Source of the DNA: Candidatus Obscuribacterales bacterium
GTDB taxonomy: Bacteria > Cyanobacteriota > Vampirovibrionia > Obscuribacterales > Obscuribacteraceae
Reading direction: 5' to 3'
DNA: 38,297 nucleotides
Assembly: GCA_019745415.1 (NCBI GenBank)
Contig: JAIETF010000059.1
Location: forward strand, 1 to 38,297
Numbering within the stretch: position 1 is the first letter of the stretch; the number at the start of each line of letters is the position of its first letter. Of this stretch, positions 7,813-15,230 are shown in pieces. Made by a program: the position numbers and the translations under genes. Under the pieces are notes generated by a model. That model made no database searches, was not told the origin of the DNA, and was given only the letters and a program-made list of their open reading frames with translations.

Positions 7813-9972
7813 TTACTGGCTGACTACCACGGGCCCACTCACGACTGCATTCTGCGTCGTCGAGCCCCACGTTTCGAAGAAAATGTCGACCACGCAGTTC
7901 TCGGTCGGCGTGAAGGTCACCGAGTACTGCGCGAACGCCGTACCACTCACCGTTGCCGAAACCACGTCGACACCGGGAGAACCCACACCGGCATAGCGAC
8001 CGCCAGCCACGCGCAAGCGCGAGCTAATACCACTTGCGGCACTGTGCTTAGCCCAGTACTTGATAGTCGTCGGAACGTTGGCGGGGCATGCCACTTTGCC
8101 CACGTTCACTTTCAGCGGGCTGTTCGCCAGCGCCTTGGCATTGGGAGTCAGCTTCCAGGCGATACCGGAGCCAGGCTGCCCGACCACGCCAGTGGTGGTC
8201 ACGGTGCCATAGTCGGTATAGATGGTGTTATTTGCAGCGTTGCCGCCTTCTTTCTGCGAATTGACCGAGTTGCCCGATGCCTGGTTGGTCGCAGGGCTAC
8301 CAAGCTTGGTCAGCACCGCCGCAGGAGCACCACCGGTGTACTGCGTCCAGTTGTAGACAATGGCTCGACCACCTGCGTTATTGGGAATCGAAATCTGAGG
8401 AGCCGCCGAACCGCCAACCGTATTGGTGTCGAGCCCGTAGATTTCCACTTCGGCGTTGTTGAGTTGCACTTCACCTGAAGTGTTGCCGCGCGCCGCCAGA
8501 TTGTAGCCCACCATCTCTTCCAGCGACTGGAAGTTGATACCGAAAGTGGTATTGCCTTCCGCCGTGTTGCTGCGGAAGAAGCACGGAGACTGAATATCCA
8601 TGCCGATGCCGGTGTTGCCGGAGCAGTCGCAACCCGTAATCGTTGCATAAGGAGCCGCAACAAAGGGAGGCAACCTGATGCCACCCACATCTGCACCCCA
8701 GACCTTGGTATTGGTGATGCTCCAGTTGAGGTTGTCCGCCTGGTAGTTGGCCGTCGCCGGAATATTCAGGATAGCGGTCGTGCCGGTGCAGTTGATGAAG
8801 TTTGAACCGGCAACAGTGACCGCCCGGGTCGGCATGCTCGAGAATGAGCCGGTGCCGGCGCAGCCGCTGTTGTTGAAGCTGTATCCCCGCGCCGTCGAAA
8901 CCAGACCCACGGGGAAGGCAGCACGCGCGAAGTTGAACTTCTCCACGGTCACATGCCCGGTCGTGCCGGTCAGGTTGATGCCGGAAGCGGCCCAGTCACT
9001 GCGGTCGATGGTCGTCCAGCCGGTCTGGGTAGACATATCAGTCGTGTTCCAGCCACCAGAAATGACGATCGGATTGCCACTTGCGCCGTTGGCAGAGAAG
9101 ACCTGGTCGTAAACGGTGTTGCCGGTGCCAATCGAAACCACGGTCGGCTGCAGCATATAGAATGTGCTTGAGCCAGTCGCGCCTCGGTAGCCCTTCGCCG
9201 CGGTTGCTGCCGTCGCCTGCTGTGCGTCGACATACACCGTGGTGCCGTTCACGCTCTGCACGGGGTACCAGGTGGCATTGTCGGGCGAGATGAGTGTGTT
9301 GAGCGTCAGGCAGTCACTGGCGGTCGGCGCCTTGGCTGCGAAAATGTTGTCGATAAGAATGTTCGTCGACGCCATCGACGAGTTCGCCGTGATGCTCACG
9401 CTCTGAATCGAGGCGCTCAGCGCTGCACCATTGTCTACCGTCACTGCCGTCCACTGGTTGGCGTTCAGTGCCACGTTGATGGGGAAGGAATGAACAACGG
9501 TGTTACCGGCGGTGTCGCTGCAGAGGTTCAGCGTCAGGGCACCCGACGCTTTGGCGACGCTGCTCTGAATCCAGAAAGAGACCTGGCGATAGGCGCTCAG
9601 GTTGAGAGCACCGGTCGCGAAATGGGCGATCTTGCCCGTGGTGAACGCCGCCGCGCAGGCAAGCTTGGAGGCGTTGCTGCCCTGCTTGGGTGTCGGGGCA
9701 GTCGTGTTCGCCGTCGCCGTGACGTTGGTTGCTGCCGTCCAGGCGCCATCGTTATAGATAGCAGCAGTGATAGCTGCAGCGAGCGTCACCAGCGCCGAGC
9801 CTTTGGTCCAGGTGGCGGTGCCGCTGCTGGTCGAGGGGTTGCCCATGACTCGAATGACGTCACCGGCGACCGCAATCGCTGCTGCCGACGAAAGAGTCTT
9901 CTTGCGAAGGGCGAATGTTGACCCGTTGTTGGCATCATTGCCATTCTTGAGGTCTACGAAAATATTTGCCAT
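7813..9972 (-). CDS. Parallel beta-helix protein with lectin-like modules
   Basis: I start this 719-residue protein at the ATG at 9972 (MANIFVDLKNGNDANNGS), with AAAGG upstream. The frame is open for 67 more codons, but those cover an intergenic stretch full of hairpins. The VD-x-x-x-GND-x-NNGS start followed by 'AGDVIRVMG' is the usual opening of right-handed beta-helix (pectate-lyase-like) proteins. Residues about 100-215 resemble a jelly-roll carbohydrate-binding module (INVALNANQWTAVTVDNG; TNILIDNIFAAK). The middle part, to about 520, has short Asn/Gly-rich turns typical of helix coils (SNFINCTGT, CDCSGNTGIGMDI, SNTAEGNTTFGINF). The last 110 residues are a second beta-sandwich. No signal peptide is visible, as in phage tail-fibre or cell-surface structural proteins. 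GC content looks clearly higher than the RHS gene, suggesting a different origin. A depolymerase or adhesin role is possible; no catalytic residues can be assigned. Confidence 0.82.
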   Translation of the reverse strand: MANIFVDLKNGNDANNGSTFALRKKTLSSAAAIAVAGDVIRVMGNPSTSSGTATWTKGSALVTLAAAITAAIYNDGAWTAATNVTATANTTAPTPKQGSNASKLACAAAFTTGKIAHFATGALNLSAYRQVSFWIQSSVAKASGALTLNLCSDTAGNTVVHSFPINVALNANQWTAVTVDNGAALSASIQSVSITANSSMASTNILIDNIFAAKAPTASDCLTLNTLISPDNATWYPVQSVNGTTVYVDAQQATAATAAKGYRGATGSSTFYMLQPTVVSIGTGNTVYDQVFSANGASGNPIVISGGWNTTDMSTQTGWTTIDRSDWAASGINLTGTTGHVTVEKFNFARAAFPVGLVSTARGYSFNNSGCAGTGSFSSMPTRAVTVAGSNFINCTGTTAILNIPATANYQADNLNWSITNTKVWGADVGGIRLPPFVAAPYATITGCDCSGNTGIGMDIQSPCFFRSNTAEGNTTFGINFQSLEEMVGYNLAARGNTSGEVQLNNAEVEIYGLDTNTVGGSAAPQISIPNNAGGRAIVYNWTQYTGGAPAAVLTKLGSPATNQASGNSVNSQKEGGNAANNTIYTDYGTVTTTGVVGQPGSGIAWKLTPNAKALANSPLKVNVGKVACPANVPTTIKYWAKHSAASGISSRLRVAGGRYAGVGSPGVDVVSATVSGTAFAQYSVTFTPTENCVVDIFFETWGSTTQNAVVSGPVVVSQ

Positions 9973-10000
9973 TTGTTTTACCTTTGAATTAGGTTTCTGC

Positions 10001-10030
10001 CCTTGCTCTGCTAAGTGGCTTAGAGCAAGG
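10001..10030. repeat. Hairpin 1 in the leader of the beta-helix gene
   Basis: CCTTGCTCT (10001-10009) pairs with AGAGCAAGG (10022-10030); the pairing can extend inward through AAG/CTT with a three-base bulge. It lies about 30 bases upstream of the beta-helix start codon. No T tract follows on either strand. Confidence 0.5.
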
Positions 10031-10059
10031 TCGTGTGAATTTGGAGGAAATGCGCCTTT

Positions 10060-10086
10060 AGCGCTCTCTTCAAAAGCGAGAGCGCT
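10060..10086. repeat. Hairpin 2 in the leader of the beta-helix gene
   Basis: AGCGCTCTC (10060-10068) and GAGAGCGCT (10078-10086) form a perfect 9-bp stem with a nine-base loop. It is the middle of three hairpins in the 253-bp gap between the 260-aa gene and the beta-helix gene. Confidence 0.5.
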
Positions 10087-10185
10087 TCTAGACCGGCGCA
10101 AGGTCAAAGCCAACTGCCTGCTGCACTGCAACAAGAGCTCGTCTTTGCGCAATTGGCTTTGGATTACGCCCATCTTTCATCGAAG

Positions 10186-10221
10186 AGAGAGAGCCTGGTA
10201 CCTCAGCAACAGGCTCTCTCT
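10186..10221 (-). terminator. Hairpin 3, possible terminator or processing stem
   Basis: AGAGAGAGCCTG (10186-10197) pairs perfectly with CAGGCTCTCTCT (10210-10221), a 12-bp stem with a 12-base loop, directly after the stop codon of the 260-aa gene at 10226. On the minus strand it is followed by CTCTTCG rather than a U tract, so it may act as a weak terminator, an mRNA-stabilising 3' end or an RNase processing site. Confidence 0.45.
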
Positions 10222-10225
10222 TAAA

Positions 10226-11008
10226 CTAGCGCTGCAAGACAAAAGCTCGCAGTTTCTTCGAACAGTCCTGCATTTGCGCCACACCCATGAGGCTTTCGGC
10301 GGTGTGCTGCTCATACACCAGATGCCCGCCCGAGTATTTCCGCAGAAGCTCCAGCGACTCCACCTCAAACATCTTTGCAGTACTAGCAGGAAGGTCAGAC
10401 CAACCCGGCAACTCATGCAATGCCGGCACCGAAACTTCACCGCCAGCCTCTCTCGCAGAGTCATTGAGCAGCTTCAGCGCCTGACTGGCTGCATCCATCG
10501 GTCTGTGGTTGAAGCCACCGCCAAAGCCTGGCTGGCTCTGACCAAAATCTGGGAAAGGCGATCTACCAATGCCTGCGCCGATGCCCACTCCGAAGCTCTG
10601 CGGCTGAAAGGGGATATCGGGCAGCATTGCTCTCACTGCCGCCATCGGGTCAGGGACCATAGCGGCACTGTTCGCCAAACCAAACGGATCATCAAACCCA
10701 GCTGGCTGATAACCGTTCGCCAGCCGGTCATAACGACCACCAGCACGGTCTGGTTCAATATAAGGCAACTGCCCAAGTTCTTTCTTGTACCGAGACGCAA
10801 CTTCATGTGCCAGGTCCCAGGCGTTGCGCTCCGGGCTTGCCACAGCAATAGAGGCCTTCAACCAACTCTTCTTTTCAATCTTCCTTAGCTCACCGACATA
10901 GACAGAGCCACCGGCGCGAAATAGCTTCCGACGCTTGAGAATAAGAGCCGATGCAGCCGGACTTGCCTCGATAAGCAAGTCGCATACAGGGTTTTCTTTC
11001 TGAGCCAT
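10226..11008 (-). CDS. Unknown protein with subtilase-prodomain-like segment
   Basis: I do not recognise this 260-residue protein as a whole. It has no signal peptide and no membrane helix. Residues about 58-92 (PERNAWDLAHEVASRY, then LPYIEPDRAG) resemble the 'NPWDLAH...vEPD' segment that I recall preceding subtilisin-like (S8) and some caspase-like peptidases, yet no peptidase follows. Residues about 95-165 are low-complexity, rich in Gly, Pro, Phe and Gln. The last 90 residues appear helical (MDAASQALKLLNDSAREAG; ESLELLRKYSGGHLVYEQ). The start at 11008 has GAGG upstream and lies 29 bp after the lipoprotein stop, so the gene belongs to the RHS gene string. It may be an adaptor or chaperone; the function is unknown. 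Confidence 0.75.
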   Translation of the reverse strand: MAQKENPVCDLLIEASPAASALILKRRKLFRAGGSVYVGELRKIEKKSWLKASIAVASPERNAWDLAHEVASRYKKELGQLPYIEPDRAGGRYDRLANGYQPAGFDDPFGLANSAAMVPDPMAAVRAMLPDIPFQPQSFGVGIGAGIGRSPFPDFGQSQPGFGGGFNHRPMDAASQALKLLNDSAREAGGEVSVPALHELPGWSDLPASTAKMFEVESLELLRKYSGGHLVYEQHTAESLMGVAQMQDCSKKLRAFVLQR

Positions 11009-11037
11009 ACTTAGCCTCGTTTGTTGTATTTGTTGTT

Positions 11038-11586
11038 TCAGCGCCCGCCGGTCATCTGCTCGAACAACTGCCGCACCTGCGGGTCACGCAGATTCTTCGC
11101 CAGGTCTGCCTTGTTGCGCGTCAGCTCAGACTCAGCCAGTTTCAGTGCTGCCTGCATCGCCATCTCGTGCAGCTTCATTACCTGCTCAGCGCTAAGGTTC
11201 TGATTGATGCCGGCTTCGCAAGCGCGGTACATACCTTCGCGCAAAAGCTGCAAGGTCTGCGATCGCTGAGCCAGCTGCACCACCGCCGTCTGAAATTCCA
11301 GCTGAGTCTTCAGATCAATCGCCGGGTTCTGGCTCTTCACCTCGGCGATCATCTTTGCCACAGCAGCCATGGCCACATCGGGCGACGGCTCGGCACAGAC
11401 ATAACTGCCGCCGCCCGGCTTGGGCAGCACAATGATGCCGCGCGCCGAGGCGTCGGTGGTGGTGATTGTCGGCTTGCTCGGCTCAAGCGTATGCACGCCG
11501 ACAGCTGGCGAAACTGCGCAGCCGCCAAGCGAGAGCGCCGCAATAGTGATAGCAGCAACAGCTGCTAGAGATCTATACTTCATCAT
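11038..11586 (-). CDS. Lipoprotein of unknown function
   Basis: This 182-residue protein has a lipoprotein signal peptide with lipobox Leu20-Gly-Gly-Cys23, so it should be lipidated and membrane-anchored. Two ATGs are adjacent (11586 and 11583), and AAGGA lies just upstream. After a short extended region (residues about 24-70, including GGGSYVCAEPSPDVA) the rest is long helices rich in Ala, Gln and Leu (residues about 72-175), probably a coiled coil or helical bundle. The 'CAEPSPD' block recurs, as I recall, in unannotated lipoproteins of other bacteria, but I cannot name a family. It lies 14 bp after the membrane-protein gene and 29 bp before the 260-aa gene. GC content is high, like the beta-helix gene. 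Confidence 0.82.
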   Translation of the reverse strand: MMKYRSLAAVAAITIAALSLGGCAVSPAVGVHTLEPSKPTITTTDASARGIIVLPKPGGGSYVCAEPSPDVAMAAVAKMIAEVKSQNPAIDLKTQLEFQTAVVQLAQRSQTLQLLREGMYRACEAGINQNLSAEQVMKLHEMAMQAALKLAESELTRNKADLAKNLRDPQVRQLFEQMTGGR

Positions 11587-11600
11587 TTTTCCTTATTTAT

Positions 11601-12296
11601 CTATTTCGGTGTGCCGGGCTCGGCAGTCGAATTTTGTCCGGTAGAAGGGTCTACAGAAGGTTCTTTAGAAGGTTCTGCGAGCCCAATGGGCTGCGGTCCC
11701 GAGGACTGTCCTTTTGTCTGTGCAACCGGAGGAACAACAGCCACAGGCGCCTGGCTTGGTGCTTGCATTGGTGCCTGCGCAGGTACTTGCGCCAAGCTCC
11801 CAACAGCCGCAGGTGGCACCACCGGCGGTGAAGGCGGCGTTCCTTTATAAAAGATGCTCTCGAACACCGGCAACGTCAAAGTCGTCAGAATAAGCAGAAC
11901 CGACCCATATACAGGCTTGTACCAGGCGAAGGTTGCTGCAAATGGTCCGCCTAGGGCGAACACCCAAACCGCAAATGCCAGAGTCGAAGCCAACCAATAA
12001 AAGGTCTTGCTCGACACGATGCCGGGCGGCTCTGTTTTGACATAACAGACATACAAAGGTGTGAGCGAAAGAAGAGCGATGAAGACCGCCCAGGTCAACC
12101 AGAGCGGGCTATTGCCTCCTTCTTTCAAGATGCCGTCGAGGGCCACATAGCCTGCCACGATGTCGGCGGGAATATATCGAATCAACTTCTCGAAGTAAGA
12201 ATCAGTGTCTTTGCTGCCAGGCGGCGGTTCTTGCGCAGCAAAGCGCAAACCCCACCTTCGCCTGGGCAAAGATGACTTGTCTTCTGAGTCAGCCAT
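11601..12296 (-). CDS. Inner-membrane protein with Pro/Gln-rich tail
   Basis: This 231-residue protein is the first gene of the RHS-containing string. It has a basic cytoplasmic N-terminus, the motif DSYFEKLIRYIPADIVAGYV at residues 32-51, and hydrophobic segments at about 43-58, 65-86, 98-118 and 128-149. A Pro/Ala/Gln-rich tail (about 153-231) follows and probably spans the periplasm or lies unstructured. The 'YIPAD/E-x-VA-x-Y-x-A-x-DGIL' signature is shared, from memory, by small uncharacterised membrane proteins in other bacteria; no function is established. AAAAAGGAGTC directly precedes the ATG, a strong ribosome site. It would be an envelope component if the gene string encodes a surface system. 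Confidence 0.82.
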   Translation of the reverse strand: MADSEDKSSLPRRRWGLRFAAQEPPPGSKDTDSYFEKLIRYIPADIVAGYVALDGILKEGGNSPLWLTWAVFIALLSLTPLYVCYVKTEPPGIVSSKTFYWLASTLAFAVWVFALGGPFAATFAWYKPVYGSVLLILTTLTLPVFESIFYKGTPPSPPVVPPAAVGSLAQVPAQAPMQAPSQAPVAVVPPVAQTKGQSSGPQPIGLAEPSKEPSVDPSTGQNSTAEPGTPK

Positions 12297-12315
12297 TTTG
12301 ACTCCTTTTTACAGG

Positions 12316-12334
12316 GACCTACTTTCTTTAGGTC
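12316..12334 (-). promoter_or_regulatory. Inverted repeat in the leader of the RHS gene string
   Basis: GACCTA (12316-12321) and TAGGTC (12329-12334) flank a seven-base spacer about 20 bp upstream of the first start codon. A TTGACG hexamer lies further upstream on the minus strand at 12368-12373 and could be a -35 box, but no good -10 is placed 17 bases from it. Candidate operator or leader hairpin. Confidence 0.35.
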
Positions 12335-13019
12335 TATCTAATTTGTCCGAAACATCATTGAAAAGACCCCGTCAAACGCCTTAGCCGTACGTAATATTCC
12401 AATATTCTGCATCTGTCACGGCGCTCTATTTGACCGATGACAAATTCACCATTGGGATAGGCCGCTTCCTAAAATGTGCGCTTGCTGCGCTAGAAAATCG
12501 CGACATGTCAATGTATTCGCGCTTCTAATGATAAACATCCAAATCAGGTCGTGAAAGGCTCCAGCGCAGGCACTGATAAGGGCTATGAGGTTTTAACGCA
12601 GAACTGGCGGGGGTTTTTCAGGATTGCCTCGGAAATATCGAAAGAATGTTGTACGCCCAAAATAACCCCGCCAAGCAGCCCAGTTCAAACCTTTCCGGGT
12701 GAAACGCTTCTTATTAATAGAAAGATATCAGCATGACCGCAAACCCAGCAAATTCAATCCAGCAAAGTATATACACCCACCTGACATCACGCCGATACCT
12801 GTTTTTGTAGTCACCTTTAACCGCTCTCAAAATCCACTACGCTCGCTAGCAAACCCGGGCCATCTTGAATACCCCAAAACCCGCATTAACATTGCCTTTA
12901 GATTTGCCACCAAAGATGATACTACACTCACCACGGCTCTCCATGCGCCTTATCCCCCAAATGGGTGATGCACACGGCTATCGCTAATGTCACAAACATA
13001 GGCCGGGACTAATCTTACA

Positions 13020-13058
13020 ATGTTTCGACATTGCAACGTTGTTGCGAACGCGAAACAT
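13020..13058. repeat. 39-bp imperfect palindrome
   Basis: ATGTTTCG (13020-13027) pairs with CGAAACAT (13051-13058), and concentrically TTGCAAC (13031-13037) pairs with GTTGCGA (13041-13047, one G-T), leaving a 3-base loop and a 3+3 internal loop. No T tract follows on either strand, so a simple intrinsic terminator is unlikely. It could be a DNA-level site, a REP-like element or the core of a small RNA. Confidence 0.55.
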
Positions 13059-13270
13059 ACAACCACTAGAAGCCGCACCGCAACTAAGCTTTACAATCAA
13101 TAGATTCTGTGTTCAAAAAGAAGTTTTCTGCTTGCCGCAATATCGAATCAAACGTCTCGCTCCTGGTGCCCACTACAGATACTTGCCGCTAAGATTCAAA
13201 CAGAACGCTCCTACCGGTTCATCGCGCTCCGCTGATTTAGCAAGATAGCCCGGCATTTTGAAGGCAAAGG

Positions 13271-13621
13271 CTATTTAGCACAAGAGTCACTTGTTATCGT
13301 CAAACGAGGCACATACTGCACTACGCTATCATTAAAGAATCCGCCACCACCGGCACGAATGCGTTGATTAATGGTCAGAGAAGTCTTGCCATTCTCATAG
13401 GTATATGAGGGAACGAACTGGTCAGACTTGGGGAAAACATCTTCCCACAGACACGGACCTAGTTCCTGGAGTTTAGCGGCAACTTGTCTGAAATCACCAT
13501 GCTCGATTTTATCGGCTAATGCCGCCCTAATCTCAAATTCAGCATTGCGCTTTTCAGCGGCTTCAGCCTCTTCCTTTGTCAGCTGATGTCCATAGACAGT
13601 TGAAAAATCAAAATCAGGCAT
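13271..13621 (-). CDS. Hypothetical protein, 116 aa
   Basis: I do not recognise this protein. Residues about 14-55 are a charged helix (KEEAEAAEKRNAEFEIRAAL), followed by a mixed segment (ELGPCLWEDVFPKSDQF) and a beta-rich C-terminus ending in SCAK. No signal peptide or transmembrane segment is present, and two Cys occur (in GPCLW and at the end). A GAGG lies about ten bases before the ATG. It lies alone between the gene-free stretch and an exported TonB-C-like protein on the same strand. The codon pattern is plausible for a real gene, but evidence is limited to ORF integrity. Confidence 0.55.
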   Translation of the reverse strand: MPDFDFSTVYGHQLTKEEAEAAEKRNAEFEIRAALADKIEHGDFRQVAAKLQELGPCLWEDVFPKSDQFVPSYTYENGKTSLTINQRIRAGGGGFFNDSVVQYVPRLTITSDSCAK

Positions 13622-13770
13622 AGTGGGGAGTACCTCAGGGTTTAAGCAGCGTTCGCCATCTCGGGGATACCTAAACGGTAAGCCCGACTGCCTAAAATCT
13701 GCATCAAATCGAACTGCCGCAGAGCCGTATTAACCGCCTTTTGTAATAATTAGGAAAACTGTATTAGCCG

Positions 13771-14247
13771 TTAGTGCTTGCCAAAGAGCTCTTCGCCAAA
13801 AGAAGCGGACAAATTACCGTTTTTGTAGGTAACAAGCAAGGGATACAGAAAAGCACTTCTATACGGAGGGGCATATTTTATTGGAGCTGCTTTGGTGAGA
13901 GCTTCAACAAATAGCTTCTGGTCCGCAGCAGAAGCCGTACTTTTCCTTACAATCACATCATAAAAACCATCGTCTTTAATCTTCAATTCGGCCTCGATTT
14001 GAGATTCATTAGCTATTTTGTTCAGAGATTCATTGGCAGGGACTCTAATCTGTTTCACAAGTTCGCCCAACCAAGGCTGAAGTTTTTTCTTTTCTTCTGG
14101 ACCCCTCGCGACAAATCGACCAGAGGGAATTTCCGAACAATTGCTTGAATATCCTTGTTGACCCCAAGGGCGAAAAGACTGCTCTTCAGCAAAAACCGGA
14201 GGAGAACTAAACAACAAACTGCAAGCAAGAAAAAGAATAGCTTTCAT
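13771..14247 (-). CDS. Secreted protein with TonB-C-like domain
   Basis: This 158-residue protein has a clear Sec signal peptide (MKAILFLACSLLFSSPPVFA, cleavage after residue 20). Residues about 60-158 look like a TonB C-terminal-type fold: WLGELVKQIRVPANES, then EAELKIKDDGFYDVIVRKST, an 'ADQKLFVEALTKAAPIKYAPP' block and a closing strand. In this superfamily the domain binds periplasmic or outer-membrane partners. The protein has no transmembrane anchor or Pro-rich spacer, so it is not a working TonB; it is a soluble periplasmic relative. No Shine-Dalgarno is obvious before the ATG. It appears monocistronic. Confidence 0.72.
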   Translation of the reverse strand: MKAILFLACSLLFSSPPVFAEEQSFRPWGQQGYSSNCSEIPSGRFVARGPEEKKKLQPWLGELVKQIRVPANESLNKIANESQIEAELKIKDDGFYDVIVRKSTASAADQKLFVEALTKAAPIKYAPPYRSAFLYPLLVTYKNGNLSASFGEELFGKH

Positions 14248-14522
14248 ACTTAGAATATCCCAAACTTAACTATCAGTTTCATCTTCGCATTACCGATTTG
14301 CACAAATAACCAGATTCGCCGATTGGAACGCCCCCAGCCACGAATTCGATGCGCGCAACTGTAGCTCAAGGACTAGTTTAGATCACGGCTCAACCTTTTG
14401 GGGAAGGTCAGCCTCCAGAGCCACCAACAACCCTGCAGCTTCCTCTGCGGCACTTTCAAATGCACTCGCTACACTCTGTGCACTCGGTCCAAGAGTTTCC
14501 GCAAGATCTGCCGAATTGCTAT

Positions 14523-15230
14523 TTACCAACGCGGTGCTTTCAGCCTGCTATCAATATCTTCGCCGCCAAAGGCAGGCGCAACTTTCAGCAGAGGCTTGAG
14601 CTTCAGTGACTGAAAAGTCTGAGCAGTCTGCGCGGCGGCACGGTCGAAGGAGGCAGCTGGAGACTGCAAATAGACTTCTTGTACCGACCTGCCGTCACCG
14701 CCGGCATCAATATACAAAGCCTTGACCTTTAGATCTATCGACTTATGACGCCCCTCTAAAAGAAGAGCGTTGCGACCATCGACGGCAACAGTGCTGGCCT
14801 TGCTCACAGCAAACGAGTCGATATTGCGCTCGCCCAGCAAAAGGCCAAGCTGCGAAAGCTCGCTCACTTTTAGATCACGCGCCTCTCCCTGCAAAACTCG
14901 CTTAAATGCATCAGCGGTTTCGGCATCAACAAGACCACGAGAATGGAAAGCCAAGATAGCATTATTAGTCTCATCGCCGGTTGCCGCGCTCTTGAAGGCA
15001 GTAAACGAACCCACGGCGTTATCAGAGTTTTCGCCGAGCTTCGACCAACCAGCAGGAATCTTTGCTGAGTCTATCTGCCCTATAGAAAACGACCGCCCTC
15101 TTTGCTCAGGCGCACCATCGAGGAAAGTCGCCAGAAGAAGCTCTTCAGGCTTCATCTGCTCAGCAGCATCAGATGCCTTGCCGGCATTTTTATTTGAGAC
15201 ATTCTCAATCGGCTGAAGGAAGTCTTCCAT
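14523..15230 (-). CDS. Partner protein of the cysteine peptidase
   Basis: The start codon overlaps the stop of the peptidase gene as TAATG, with GGAGAT upstream, so the two are translationally coupled and probably work together. The 235-residue product has no signal peptide. Its N-terminus is acidic and polar. Residues about 45-110 contain FSIGQIDSAKIPAGWSKLGE, and the C-terminal half (VDGRNALLLEGRH, then VQEVYLQSPAASFDRAAAQT and AQTFQSLKLKP) recalls PsbP-like/Mog1 folds, where a strand-rich domain ends in a 'sp..f......~~s~~' helix. Sequence alone does not say whether it is a chaperone, inhibitor/immunity protein or second effector. Family assignment is tentative. Confidence 0.75.
   Translation of the reverse strand: MEDFLQPIENVSNKNAGKASDAAEQMKPEELLLATFLDGAPEQRGRSFSIGQIDSAKIPAGWSKLGENSDNAVGSFTAFKSAATGDETNNAILAFHSRGLVDAETADAFKRVLQGEARDLKVSELSQLGLLLGERNIDSFAVSKASTVAVDGRNALLLEGRHKSIDLKVKALYIDAGGDGRSVQEVYLQSPAASFDRAAAQTAQTFQSLKLKPLLKVAPAFGGEDIDSRLKAPRW

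Larger units (their letters stand above)
12297..13270. other. About 970 bp with no convincing gene
   Basis: Short plus-strand ORFs here (12551-12736, 12699-12968, 13039-13248) have no ribosome sites, no domain character and atypical composition. The stretch contains the leader of the RHS gene string at its left end, a structured stretch at 12601-12686 and a 39-bp imperfect palindrome at 13020-13058. It could hold a small RNA or the scar of an insertion, but nothing is demonstrable. Confidence 0.6.

Noticed and set aside
9973..10173. N-terminal extension of the beta-helix protein
   Set aside because: It would translate through two hairpins, while the ATG at 9972 gives the family-typical start.
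9767..10888. 373-aa plus-strand ORF
   Set aside because: Spans three minus-strand features, including an intergenic hairpin zone, and is Arg/Ser/Leu-rich like typical antisense frames.
12551..13248. Three short plus-strand ORFs in the gene-free region
   Set aside because: No ribosome sites, no hydrophobic or domain pattern, and two of them overlap.
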